Source: Amycolatopsis australiensis (GTDB taxonomy: Bacteria; Actinomycetota; Actinomycetes; Mycobacteriales; Pseudonocardiaceae). Taken from it: a DNA stretch of 64,000 bases. The notes beneath the pieces are model-generated. The model made no database searches. It had not been told where the DNA came from and was given only the letters and a program-made list of their open reading frames with translations. Shown piece by piece: positions 52,899 through 60,805 of this stretch. The stretch is taken from assembly GCF_900119165.1 (NCBI RefSeq), contig NZ_FPJG01000006.1, forward strand, positions 5,456,001-5,520,000, in the 5' to 3' direction. The position numbers and the translations under genes are program-made. Within the stretch, counting starts at the first letter, position 1; each line of letters opens with the position of its first letter.

Positions 52899-55800
52899 TC
52901 AGGTGCGGATGATGGTGAAGGTGGATGTCGTGTTGCGGATGTCCTGGTCGTTGTCGCTCAGCGTCAGCCCGGTGAAGGTCGCCGAGCCGACGGCCGGGCC
53001 CTGGCCCGGTTCCGGCAGCTCGTTGGCCCAGATGCCGATCCCGGACTTGGCGTCGAAGGCGTCCCCGCTGCGGTGCGCGCCGGTGATCGACACGTTCGTC
53101 AGCACGGTGTCCTCGACCGGGTGCTCCGGCGTGGTGCCGTCGTACTTGGTCTGGAACATGACGCCGCTGTAGGTCGGGCTCTGGATGTCCACATCGGACA
53201 CCCGGATCCCGCGGAACTCCTTGGACGCGGAGAACAGCCAGATCGCCGGAAAGGTCTGCTGGCCCCAGAAGTGGCCGCCGTCGCGGACGAGGGAGGCGTT
53301 CTGGACCGTCGTCGGCGGCGGCCCGAACCCGAGGAACGGGTAGCCGAAGTCGAGCGAGCTGATCGTGATCGCCGAATACGTCAGCGTGTCGGCGATGTAG
53401 AAGTTGCGGAAGGTGTTGTTGTACCCGCCGTACACCGCGAGCCCGGCCGCGCGCCACGGGGTGAGCGAGGTCAGGTTCTCGAACACGTTGTCGTACTGGT
53501 TGCCCTGGTTGATGTCCGTGGCGGCGAACAGCGCGAAGCTGTCGTCGCCGGTGGACCGGGCCTCGTTGTTGGTGACGTGGTTGCCGGTGCTGCCGTTGGT
53601 GAGGTTGATCCCGTCGGCGAAGGTGTCGCGGATCCGGGAGTTCTTGATCGTCGTGTTGTCCACGTTGGTGCCCCACACCATCACGACCTGGTGCTCCACC
53701 CAGATGTTGTCGATGGTCAGGTTCGCGACATCGGTCAGGTTGAACACCTTGCCGGGGCCGTCGATCCGGGAAGTGTAGTTCCCGAACACGGCGAACCCGC
53801 TGAACGTCGAGCCGTTCGCGCTCGCCTGCACGTCGACGCCGATGTCGGTGTTCTCCTGCCCGGACGGCGCGGAGAACTTCGTGAACCACGGCCCCGCGCC
53901 GGTGACCGTCACGGGCTTGCCGTAGACGTTCAGCTTGCTCGAGAGCGAGTAGTTCCCGGCCGGCAGGTAGACCCCGGTGAGGGTGGTGTCCTGCCGCACC
54001 TTGTCGAGCGCGTTCTGCACGTCCTGCTGGGTGAAGCCGGCCGGGACCGCGAAGTGCGCCGGGTCCGGGTTGGCCTGCGCGGTGGCCAGCTCGAAGTTCA
54101 CGAAGTCGATCGCGTAGTTCGTGCTGTTGGCCGCGTCCTTCTGCAGCTTGATCTTGTGCCCGGCCGGCACGGTCGTGCCGAGCAGCATGCCGGCCTCGTC
54201 GTAGATGTGCCGCGGTCCGCTGCCCGGTGAATTGCCCGGCCCGGTTTCGGCGCCGTAGAGCCACGCGTAGTGCGAGGTCAGGTCGATCGCCTTGAGGAAG
54301 GTGCCGTCGACGTAGACGTTCAGCGTGGCGTTGATGCCACCGCCGCCCGGCGCGTCCGGGATGGAGAACCGCGTGACGAGCGTGTTGGTCGCCGCGCGGG
54401 TGGTGAACTCCACCGACGCGCCGGTCGAGTTCAGCGTCACGGCCCTGCGTCCCGACGCCTCGCCCGCGAGGTCGCCGATCGTGCGGTTCGGGCCGACCAC
54501 CGCGGCGCCGCCGGCGACCACGCCGTCCTCGGCCTCGTACATGTCGTAGGGCATGTTCGCGCCGCGGCCGACGAACAGCGCCTGCGTGCCGGTGTTGTTG
54601 CCCTGCTTCACCGGCAGCTCGTTGGCGTCGTTGGCGACGACGGTCTTGACGGTGTACCGGCCGTTGGCCGCGCTCCACGTGCCGACGGTGACGGGAGCCG
54701 CGGTCGCTCCGGGCGCGATGGTCCCGGTGTAGCTTCCGGTCAGCGTCTTCACGACGGTGCCGTTCTGGTCGGCGATCGTCACCGTGACGCCGTGCCCGCC
54801 GCCTGCCGACGCGATCGTGCCCTGGTTGCGCAGCGTCGTGCTGAAGGTGACGACGTTGCCCGCGGCGGGGTTGTCCGGCGACCACGAGGTGGCCGCGACG
54901 AGGTCGGAGCTCTGGACCGGGCTGACGACCAGCGCGGTGGAGGCGGTGTAGGAGTTGTTGGCCTCGTTCTGTTCGATGACGGCGTTGGCCTCGTCGACCT
55001 TCGCGGTCAGCTGGTAGCTGCCCGCGTCCCGGGTGCCGATGTTCGCCGACACCGTCGTGGACGCGCCGGCGGCGAGCGCGCCGACGTTCGCGGTGCCGAC
55101 CTTGGTGGTGCCCAGGTAGAGGTTGACGTTCGTCGCGCCCGAGGCGGCCGTCCCGGCGTTGCGGACGGTCGCGGACGCGGTGATCGCGTCGGTCTCCACG
55201 GGGTTCTGCGGCGACCACGACACACCCGAGATCGTCAGGTCGGGGTTCGGCGCCGGGACGCCGAAGACCTGGAACTCCGCGGCCTGCCCGCCGCCGGCCC
55301 CGGAGTTGGCGGTGACGCGCAAGCGGACGTCGGCGGCGCGGCCGCCCACGGGGATCGTCACGGTGTTGCCGGTCGCGGGGTCGAAGCCGTAGGTCTGCGC
55401 GGGCACGAGCGTGGTGAACGCCGAGCTGCTCTGCTCACGGCCTTCGACGGCGATCGTCTGCGTCCGCGGGCCCCAGGCCGGGTCGGGGTTGAGCTTGACG
55501 ACGACCTGGTTCAGGTCGGCGTTCGAGCCGAGCGCGACGGTCAGCAGGTTCGGGTAGGTGCCGCCACCGCCCTCCCAGTACGTGGTCAGGGAGTTGTCGT
55601 TGGCGTTCGCGGCGACGAAGTCGTACTGCGCCGAAGACGCCGTGATGGGCTTGCCGAGCGCGAGGTTCGTGCCGGCCTGGGTGCCGGTGCGCGTCACGGT
55701 GTTGCTGTTCGCCGACTGGTTGCCCGCCGCGTCTTTCGCGCGGACGAAGTAGGCGACGGTCGCGCTGTCGGGCTGGCTGTCGGTGTAGGTCAGGACGTTT

Positions 55801-56486
55801 CCGGCGACGCTGCCGCGGAGCTGGCCGTTGGCGTAGACGTCGTAGCCGGTGACGCCGGTGTTGTCGGTCGAGGCCGACCAGGTGAGCCGGATCTGGCCGC
55901 TCGACGGCTGGGTGTAGGCGAGGTTGCCCGGCGCCGACGGCGGCTGCGTGTCCCCGCCGGCCGGGCCGTGCACCTCGAACTCGGACAGCTGCGCGGCGGG
56001 CCAGCCGGTGTTGGCGCTGACGTTCAACCGGACGAACCGGGGCTTGCCGGTGACGTCCACGGTGACCGTGTTGGCCTTGGCCGGGTCGAACAGGTAGCCG
56101 GCCGAGGGCTTCAGGTCGGTGAAGGTCGTCCCGTCGGTGCTGCCCTGCACGCTGAAGGTCTCGGTGCGGGCGCCCCAGTTCGCGACGGGCAGCTTGAGCA
56201 CGAGCTGCGCGACGTCCGTGGGGGCGCCGAGGTCGGCCTGGATCCATTGCGGGAACTGGTTGTTGGTGCTTTCCCAGTAGGTGTCCTGGTTCCCGTCGCC
56301 GGCGTTCGAGGCGGGATAGCCGGCGAGCTGGCTGCTGGCGGTGTAGGTGGCGACGGCGGCTTGGGCGGCGGGCTGGACGGCCGGGGCGGCCGCGGGCGTG
56401 GCGCTCGCCGGGACGGCGGGGGTGGCCAGGACGAGGGACAGGGCGGCGCAGGTCGCCGCGCGCGACAGAAGTCGCTTCGTTCTCAT
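52899..56486 (-). CDS. Secreted multidomain GH87-type alpha-1,3-glucanase
   Basis: 1195 residues. AGAGGAACCCC precedes the ATG. Order: signal peptide 1-30; discoidin domain about 45-175; FN3 about 185-265; second discoidin about 270-415; two CARDB domains about 420-640; a CBM-like segment starting YEAEDGVVAGGAA about 650-790; then a right-handed beta-helix to the end. The helix carries ADGINLTNGSTGNHV (Asp958) and STGDDSFALF (Asp981, Asp982). The 23-residue gap and adjacent Asp pair equal the catalytic triad of GH87 enzyme Agl-KA as I recall it (1067, 1090, 1091). Expected substrate: alpha-1,3-glucan of fungal walls or dental-type mutan. Confidence 0.8.
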   Translation of the reverse strand: MRTKRLLSRAATCAALSLVLATPAVPASATPAAAPAVQPAAQAAVATYTASSQLAGYPASNAGDGNQDTYWESTNNQFPQWIQADLGAPTDVAQLVLKLPVANWGARTETFSVQGSTDGTTFTDLKPSAGYLFDPAKANTVTVDVTGKPRFVRLNVSANTGWPAAQLSEFEVHGPAGGDTQPPSAPGNLAYTQPSSGQIRLTWSASTDNTGVTGYDVYANGQLRGSVAGNVLTYTDSQPDSATVAYFVRAKDAAGNQSANSNTVTRTGTQAGTNLALGKPITASSAQYDFVAANANDNSLTTYWEGGGGTYPNLLTVALGSNADLNQVVVKLNPDPAWGPRTQTIAVEGREQSSSAFTTLVPAQTYGFDPATGNTVTIPVGGRAADVRLRVTANSGAGGGQAAEFQVFGVPAPNPDLTISGVSWSPQNPVETDAITASATVRNAGTAASGATNVNLYLGTTKVGTANVGALAAGASTTVSANIGTRDAGSYQLTAKVDEANAVIEQNEANNSYTASTALVVSPVQSSDLVAATSWSPDNPAAGNVVTFSTTLRNQGTIASAGGGHGVTVTIADQNGTVVKTLTGSYTGTIAPGATAAPVTVGTWSAANGRYTVKTVVANDANELPVKQGNNTGTQALFVGRGANMPYDMYEAEDGVVAGGAAVVGPNRTIGDLAGEASGRRAVTLNSTGASVEFTTRAATNTLVTRFSIPDAPGGGGINATLNVYVDGTFLKAIDLTSHYAWLYGAETGPGNSPGSGPRHIYDEAGMLLGTTVPAGHKIKLQKDAANSTNYAIDFVNFELATAQANPDPAHFAVPAGFTQQDVQNALDKVRQDTTLTGVYLPAGNYSLSSKLNVYGKPVTVTGAGPWFTKFSAPSGQENTDIGVDVQASANGSTFSGFAVFGNYTSRIDGPGKVFNLTDVANLTIDNIWVEHQVVMVWGTNVDNTTIKNSRIRDTFADGINLTNGSTGNHVTNNEARSTGDDSFALFAATDINQGNQYDNVFENLTSLTPWRAAGLAVYGGYNNTFRNFYIADTLTYSAITISSLDFGYPFLGFGPPPTTVQNASLVRDGGHFWGQQTFPAIWLFSASKEFRGIRVSDVDIQSPTYSGVMFQTKYDGTTPEHPVEDTVLTNVSITGAHRSGDAFDAKSGIGIWANELPEPGQGPAVGSATFTGLTLSDNDQDIRNTTSTFTIIRT

Positions 56487-56735
56487 GGGGTTCCTCTGAT
56501 CCGGGGAGGGAGGGAGACGGGTGGAGACGAGCAGAACCGGGGAACGGACGCAGCGGGCGCGGTCCGGTGGCGCGCGCGGGCAGCACGGAACAGCCGTCAT
56601 GGGCACCTCTTCGTCGAGGGCTGGGCAGGATGTTCCTGACAGTTGCCTTGATTTCTCGTCGATCTGTCAGGTTCTTGCACTGATTCGTTCAAGAGTTACA
56701 GTGACGTGGGTCTCAAGTCAACGCCCGGACGCCGA
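56487..56735. promoter_or_regulatory. Upstream region of the GH87 gene with a spaced inverted repeat
   Basis: The 250 bases upstream of the glucanase hold no supported gene. An inverted repeat CCTGACAG (56635-56642) ... CTGTCAGG (56664-56671), arms 21 bases apart, lies 149-185 bases before the start, in an AT-richer stretch that also has TCTTG...CAAGA arms (56673-56697). It is a candidate regulator site for the glucanase. Confidence 0.4.
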
Positions 56736-56767
56736 AAGGCCTCCTCGCGGGGAGGCGAGGAGGCCTT
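56736..56767 (-). terminator. Hairpin terminator behind the HxlR gene and its tail repeats
   Basis: AAGGCCTCCTCGC and GCGAGGAGGCCTT form a perfect 13-base stem with a six-base loop. On the minus strand it follows the HxlR gene and the tandem repeat array, ahead of the glucanase promoter. Confidence 0.75.
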
Positions 56768-56826
56768 GGCAGCGAAGTTTCTGGCGGAGGGAGGTGGGGT
56801 GGATCGCCGCGCGGGCGCCCACGAAG

Positions 56827-57160
56827 CTCAGCGCCTGGCGCCGAGCCGGATCCCGGGATCCCGGCGCGCGGGCGCCCCCGGAATGTCAGCGCACGCCGGA
56901 GCTGGATCGCACGAGAATCGGGCGCGCAGGCCTTCCGCGCCTGGCGCCGAGCCGGATCGCGGGATCCCGGGCGCAGGCCACCGACCGCAGGGCACCGCAC
57001 CGCGCCCAGCCGGATCGCGAAGATCCCGAGGCGCAGGCCAACCGCGGAATGTCAGCGCACGGCGCCCAGCCGCATCACGCGAACACCGAGCGCGCAGCCG
57101 TCCCGCCGCAGCTCAGCGCACGGCGCCCAGGCGGATCGCGCGGGTGCCGGGTGCGTCGGC
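56827..57160 (-). repeat. Degenerate tandem copies of the 3' end of the HxlR gene
   Basis: Six imperfect units of about 50-61 bases start near 56827, 56885, 56935, 56991, 57051 and 57112, sharing the core GCGCCCAGCCGGATCGCG. The last unit is the real end of the HxlR gene: on the minus strand its core encodes IRLGAVR and the stop. The other units, read the same way, still spell IRLGARR-stop, VMRLGAVR-stop or close variants. The array is therefore a duplicated gene tail lying in the 3' untranslated region between the stop (57113) and the terminator (56767). Confidence 0.75.
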
Positions 57161-57550
57161 CGGGTCGCCGCAGTGCGCGCAGACCGTCGCCGGTGTCAGT
57201 ACCTCGCCGCATGCGTGGCGCCACAACGTCGGCGGTTCGCCCCGGTGGACGTACTTGTCGCCCCATGCCATCAACCCCAGCAGGATCGGCTGCAACGCGC
57301 GGCCGGCCTCGGTCGGGTAGTACTCGAAGCGCGGTGGGTGGTCCTCGTACTGCACCTTCTCGAGCACGCCCGCGTCGACGAGCTTGCGCAGCCGGGCCGC
57401 CAGGATGTCTCGGCTGGCGCCGGTGTTCTCCGCGATCCGGTTGAACCGCCGCTCGCCCAGCATGATCTCGCGCAGCGCCAGCAGGCTCCAGCGTTCGCCG
57501 ACGACCTCGAGGGCCTCGGCGACCGAGCATTCGCGACCGCGCCGGACCAT
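57113..57550 (-). CDS. HxlR family transcriptional regulator
   Basis: 145 residues; GGGAGGTGGC directly before the ATG at 57550. HxlR winged helix: CSVAEALEVVGERWSLLALR (the conserved Cys and W-x-L-L), FNRIAENTGASRDILAARLR (recognition) and the wing YEDHPPRFEYYPTEAGRAL. A C-terminal CGEVLTPATVCAHC segment could bind a metal. It diverges from the thiolase gene; the inverted repeat GAGTTG-N7-CAACTC sits on the thiolase -35. Likely a repressor of the thiolase that senses redox or a metabolite through the Cys. Confidence 0.93.
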   Translation of the reverse strand: MVRRGRECSVAEALEVVGERWSLLALREIMLGERRFNRIAENTGASRDILAARLRKLVDAGVLEKVQYEDHPPRFEYYPTEAGRALQPILLGLMAWGDKYVHRGEPPTLWRHACGEVLTPATVCAHCGDPADAPGTRAIRLGAVR

Positions 57551-57585
57551 GCCACCTCCCTGGGATTGAAAACCCAACCTAGCAC

Positions 57586-57601
57586 GTCACGCGACTGTGA
57601 C
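57586..57601. promoter_or_regulatory. Inverted repeat in the HxlR-thiolase divergent region
   Basis: GTCAC-GCGACT-GTGAC lies between the two divergent promoters, 36-51 bases upstream of the HxlR start. A second possible site for the regulator. Confidence 0.35.
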
Positions 57602-57614
57602 CTGGGGAACAAGC

Positions 57615-57647
57615 GAGTTGTGGAATCCAACTCACCGGGCGTATACC
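57615..57647 (+). promoter_or_regulatory. Thiolase promoter with overlapping HxlR operator
   Basis: TTGTGG (57618-57623), an 18-base spacer and TATACC (57642-57647) form a good promoter for the thiolase (ATG 57682, ribosome site GAGGAGG). The inverted repeat GAGTTG-N7-CAACTC (57615-57633) covers the -35 box. Confidence 0.65.
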
Positions 57648-57681
57648 GAAGGCATCCCCGATCTGCGAGGAGGCAGACGCC

Positions 57682-58878
57682 ATGACGGACGCGGTGATCG
57701 TCGACGCGGTACGGACCCCGATCGGCAAGGGCAAGCCCAACGGCACACTGGCCGGGGTGCACCCGGTCGACCTGCACGCCCACGCGCTGCGTTCGCTGCT
57801 CGAGCGCACCGGTGTCGACCCGGCGCGCGTCGACGACGTGATCAGCGGCGCCGTCGGCCAGATCGGCGAGCAGAGCACGAACACCGCCCGCTGGGCCGCG
57901 CTGGCGGCCGGGCTGCCGGAGTCGGTGCCCGCGGTGACCGTCGACCGCCAGTGCGGCAGCAGCCAGCAGGCCGTCCACTTCGCCGCGCAGGGTGTCATCG
58001 CCGGCGCGTACGACGTCGTGATCGCCTCCGGTGTCGAGTCGATGAGCCGGGTGCCGATGGGCAGCCAGGTGGCCGGGCGGGACCCGTTCGGCCCGCAGAT
58101 CGCCGCTCGCTACCCGGACGGCCTGGTGCCGCAGGGCATCAGCGCGGAGCTGATCGCCGCCAAGTGGGGCTTCACCCGGGCGCAGCTGGACGAGTTTTCC
58201 GCGGAAAGCCACCAGCGCGCCGCGAAGGCGTGGGCGGCGGGCAAGTTCGCGGGCGAGGTGGTGCCGCTCAAGGCACCGGGTCCCGACGGCGCCCTCGTGG
58301 ACGTCACGACCGACGAGACGGTCCGCCCGGCCACCACACCCGAGATCCTCGCCGGCCTCAAGCCCGCGTTCCGCGCGGACGTCTGGGAGCGGCGGTTCCC
58401 GGACCTCGGCTGGCACGTCACGGCGGGCAACTCGTCACCGATCAACGACGGCGCGGCGGCCCTCATGATCACCAGCAGCGAGACGGCGGCAGCGCTGGGC
58501 CTGCGGCCACGGGCCCGCATCCACAGCTTCGCGGTCGCCGGCGACGACCCGTTGTACATGCTGACGGGCGTCATCCCGGCAACGCGCACGGTACTGGCGC
58601 GCGCGGGACTGGAGGTATCGGACATCGACGCGTTCGAGGTGAACGAGGCGTTCGCCAGCGTGGTACTGGCCTGGCAGGCGGAGATCGGCGCGGACCTGGC
58701 GAAGGTCAACGTGAACGGCGGCGCGATAGCACTGGGCCACCCACTGGGAGGCAGCGGCGCCCGGCTGATGACAACGCTGCTGTCGGTGCTGGAGCAGACG
58801 GGCGGCCGCTACGGCCTGCAGACGATGTGCGAAGCGGGCGGCCTGGCCAACGCAACGATCATCGAGCGCCTGGACTGA
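57682..58878 (+). CDS. Acetyl-CoA acetyltransferase (thiolase)
   Basis: 398 residues. Thiolases join or split acyl-CoAs via a Cys nucleophile. Seen: Cys91 in DRQCGSSQQAVHF, the HEAFA-type motif as FEVNEAFASVVLAW, His in NVNGGAIALGHPLGGSGARL and the second Cys in MCEAGGLANA. GAGGAGG eight bases before the ATG. It is controlled by the divergent HxlR regulator, so expression is conditional; biosynthetic (acetoacetyl-CoA) and degradative roles cannot be told apart. Followed by a 98-base gap without genes. Confidence 0.96.
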   Translation: MTDAVIVDAVRTPIGKGKPNGTLAGVHPVDLHAHALRSLLERTGVDPARVDDVISGAVGQIGEQSTNTARWAALAAGLPESVPAVTVDRQCGSSQQAVHFAAQGVIAGAYDVVIASGVESMSRVPMGSQVAGRDPFGPQIAARYPDGLVPQGISAELIAAKWGFTRAQLDEFSAESHQRAAKAWAAGKFAGEVVPLKAPGPDGALVDVTTDETVRPATTPEILAGLKPAFRADVWERRFPDLGWHVTAGNSSPINDGAAALMITSSETAAALGLRPRARIHSFAVAGDDPLYMLTGVIPATRTVLARAGLEVSDIDAFEVNEAFASVVLAWQAEIGADLAKVNVNGGAIALGHPLGGSGARLMTTLLSVLEQTGGRYGLQTMCEAGGLANATIIERLD

Positions 58879-58976
58879 CCGGGCAGCCAAGAAACCCAGA
58901 CCCGCAACCCCGAATCCGAAGCCGTAGTCACAATGGCGCTTCGGGGTTGCGGAAAGCAGGAAAGCCGGGAACCACA

Positions 58977-59927
58977 TCAGTCCGGCTCCGGAGGCTCCTC
59001 GACACCATCACGCTCGGCCCACTCCAGCAGCGGATCGAGGGAGAAGACAGCGCCGTCGATCCCGGCATGAAGGTCACCCAGCTCGGCAAAGCGCGCCGGC
59101 ACGGTAGCGATGGTGAAGTCACCGGGCTCGACGTCGTCGATCTCGTCCCACCGGATCGGCGTCGAAACCGTGCCTTCCGGGTTACCCCGCACGGAGTAAG
59201 CGCTGGCGATCGTATGGTCACGGGCGTTCTGGTTGTAGTCGACGAACAGCATCCGCGGGTCACGGTCCTTGCGCCACCAGGTCGTCGTGACGTCGTCCGG
59301 AGCACGACGCTCCACCTCGCGCGCGAAGGCGAGAGCCGCCCGCCGGACCTCCGAGAACCCCCAACGGGGCTCGATCCGGACGTAGACGTGCAGCCCGCGG
59401 CCGCCGGAGGTCTTCGGCCAGCCGACCGCGCCGAGCTCGTCGAGAACCTCCTGGGCGACGTGCGCGACCCGGCGGACGCGGTCGAAGCCGCAGTCGGGCA
59501 TCGGGTCGAGGTCGATGCGCCACTCGTCGGGCTTCTCGGTGTCGGCGCGGCGCGAGTTCCACGGGTGGAACTCCACTGTGGACATCTGCACCGCCCACGC
59601 GACGTGCGCCAGCTCGGTGACGCACAGCTCGTAGGCGTGCCGTCCGTAGCGCGGGAAGTCGACCCGGACGGTCTCCAGCCACGGCGGCGCGCCGTGCGGG
59701 ACGCGCTTCTGGTGGACCTTCTCCCCCGCCACGCCCGACGGGAACCGGTGCAGCATGCACGGCCGCTCGCGCAGCGCGTTGACGATGCCGTCGCCCACCG
59801 AGAGGTAGTAGTTGACCAGGTCGAGCTTCGTCTCGCCGCGGGCCGGGAAGTACACCCGGTCGGGGTTGGAGATCCGCACGGTCCGGTGCCCGACCTCGAG
59901 CTCGACCGCCGCCGACTTCTGCGCCAT
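58977..59927 (-). CDS. Stand-alone LigD-type polymerase domain (AEP/primase fold)
   Basis: 316 residues corresponding to the polymerase domain of DNA ligase D used in bacterial non-homologous end joining, without ligase or phosphoesterase domains. Typical blocks: NPDRVYFPARGETKLDLVNYY, the metal-binding D-x-D in IDLDP (about 137-139), and SGGRGLHVYVRI with the phosphate-contact His. Mycobacteria have comparable separate proteins (PolD/PrimC type). No ku or ligD gene is adjacent here. Start ATG at 59927, 38 bases from the divergent PHP promoter. Confidence 0.93.
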   Translation of the reverse strand: MAQKSAAVELEVGHRTVRISNPDRVYFPARGETKLDLVNYYLSVGDGIVNALRERPCMLHRFPSGVAGEKVHQKRVPHGAPPWLETVRVDFPRYGRHAYELCVTELAHVAWAVQMSTVEFHPWNSRRADTEKPDEWRIDLDPMPDCGFDRVRRVAHVAQEVLDELGAVGWPKTSGGRGLHVYVRIEPRWGFSEVRRAALAFAREVERRAPDDVTTTWWRKDRDPRMLFVDYNQNARDHTIASAYSVRGNPEGTVSTPIRWDEIDDVEPGDFTIATVPARFAELGDLHAGIDGAVFSLDPLLEWAERDGVEEPPEPD

Positions 59928-59955
59928 GGCCCCGACCCTAGCCCGAAACCCCCGC

Positions 59956-59967
59956 TACCGTGGGTTC
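59956..59967 (+). promoter_or_regulatory. -10 element, predicted leaderless start of PHP gene
   Basis: TACCGT (59956-59961) and six bases precede the ATG at 59968; no ribosome site. Confidence 0.5.
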
Positions 59968-60804
59968 ATGCGCCTGCCGCCGGACGGGCACGTCCACACC
60001 GAATGGTCCTGGGACACCATGACCGGGTCGATGATCGGCTCGTGCGAGCGGGCGCTCGCGCTGGGGCTGCCGTCGGTGGCGTTCACCGAGCACGCGGACC
60101 TGACGCCGTGGCTGATCCCCGAGCCGGTCCGGCCGCTGCTGCCGGACCACTTCACGGTGCGGCTGCGGCCCGACGGCGTCCTCGAGCCGCCCGACCTCGA
60201 CGTCTCCGGCTACCTGGCCTGCGTGGCCGAATGCCGGGACCGGTTCCCGGATCTGCTGATCCTCTCCGGTGTGGAGCTGAGCGAGCCGCACTGGCACCGG
60301 GTGCGCGCCGACGCGCTGCTGGCCGCCCACGACTTCGACCGCGTGCTGGGTTCGGTGCACTCCCTGCCGGACGGGGAGCACCACCAGGAGCTGACGGTGG
60401 TCGCGGACCGGCCGCCGGGCGACCTGCTGCGGGCGTACCTGGCGGAGGTGCTGGACCTGGTCGAGTCGTCAGCGGGCTTCGCGGTGCTCGCGCACATCGA
60501 TTACGCGCTGCGGTCCTGGCCCGCGGCGGCGCCGCCGTTCGCGGCGGCGGACTTCGCCGACGAGTTCCGCACCGTGCTGCGGGCGCTCGCGGCGAGCGGC
60601 CGGGCCCTGGAGGTCAACACGAAGGTGCCGCTGCCGGGCGAGGTGGTGCGCTGGTGGTTCGAGGCAGGCGGCGACGCGGTCGCGTTCGGCAGTGACGCGC
60701 ACGAGCCGGCACTCGTCGGGCACGGTTTCGCGGAGGCGGCGGCGCTGGTCGAGGCGTGCGGTTTCCGCCCGGGCCGGACCCCGCACGACTTCTGGCGCCG
60801 CTGA
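59968..60804 (+). CDS. PHP-domain phosphoesterase (histidinol-phosphatase-like)
   Basis: 278 residues. The PHP metal cluster is visible: DGHVHTEWSWDT (motif 1), AFTEHADL (motif 2), LSGVELSEPHWH, VLGSVHSL (motif 3) and the final FGSDAHEP (motif 4). Such enzymes hydrolyse phosphate esters, e.g. histidinol phosphate; without his genes nearby the substrate is open. Divergent from the LigD-type gene. Confidence 0.9.
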   Translation: MRLPPDGHVHTEWSWDTMTGSMIGSCERALALGLPSVAFTEHADLTPWLIPEPVRPLLPDHFTVRLRPDGVLEPPDLDVSGYLACVAECRDRFPDLLILSGVELSEPHWHRVRADALLAAHDFDRVLGSVHSLPDGEHHQELTVVADRPPGDLLRAYLAEVLDLVESSAGFAVLAHIDYALRSWPAAAPPFAAADFADEFRTVLRALAASGRALEVNTKVPLPGEVVRWWFEAGGDAVAFGSDAHEPALVGHGFAEAAALVEACGFRPGRTPHDFWRR

Positions 60805-60805
60805 C

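Noticed and set aside
56780..57160. CRISPR array
   Set aside because: Units are contiguous and degenerate, with no distinct spacers, and match the end of the adjacent coding gene.
56706..57320. Plus-strand frame through the tandem repeats as a repeat protein
   Set aside because: No ribosome site or -10 box, Arg/Ala/Gly-rich antisense translation of the repeat array and HxlR gene.
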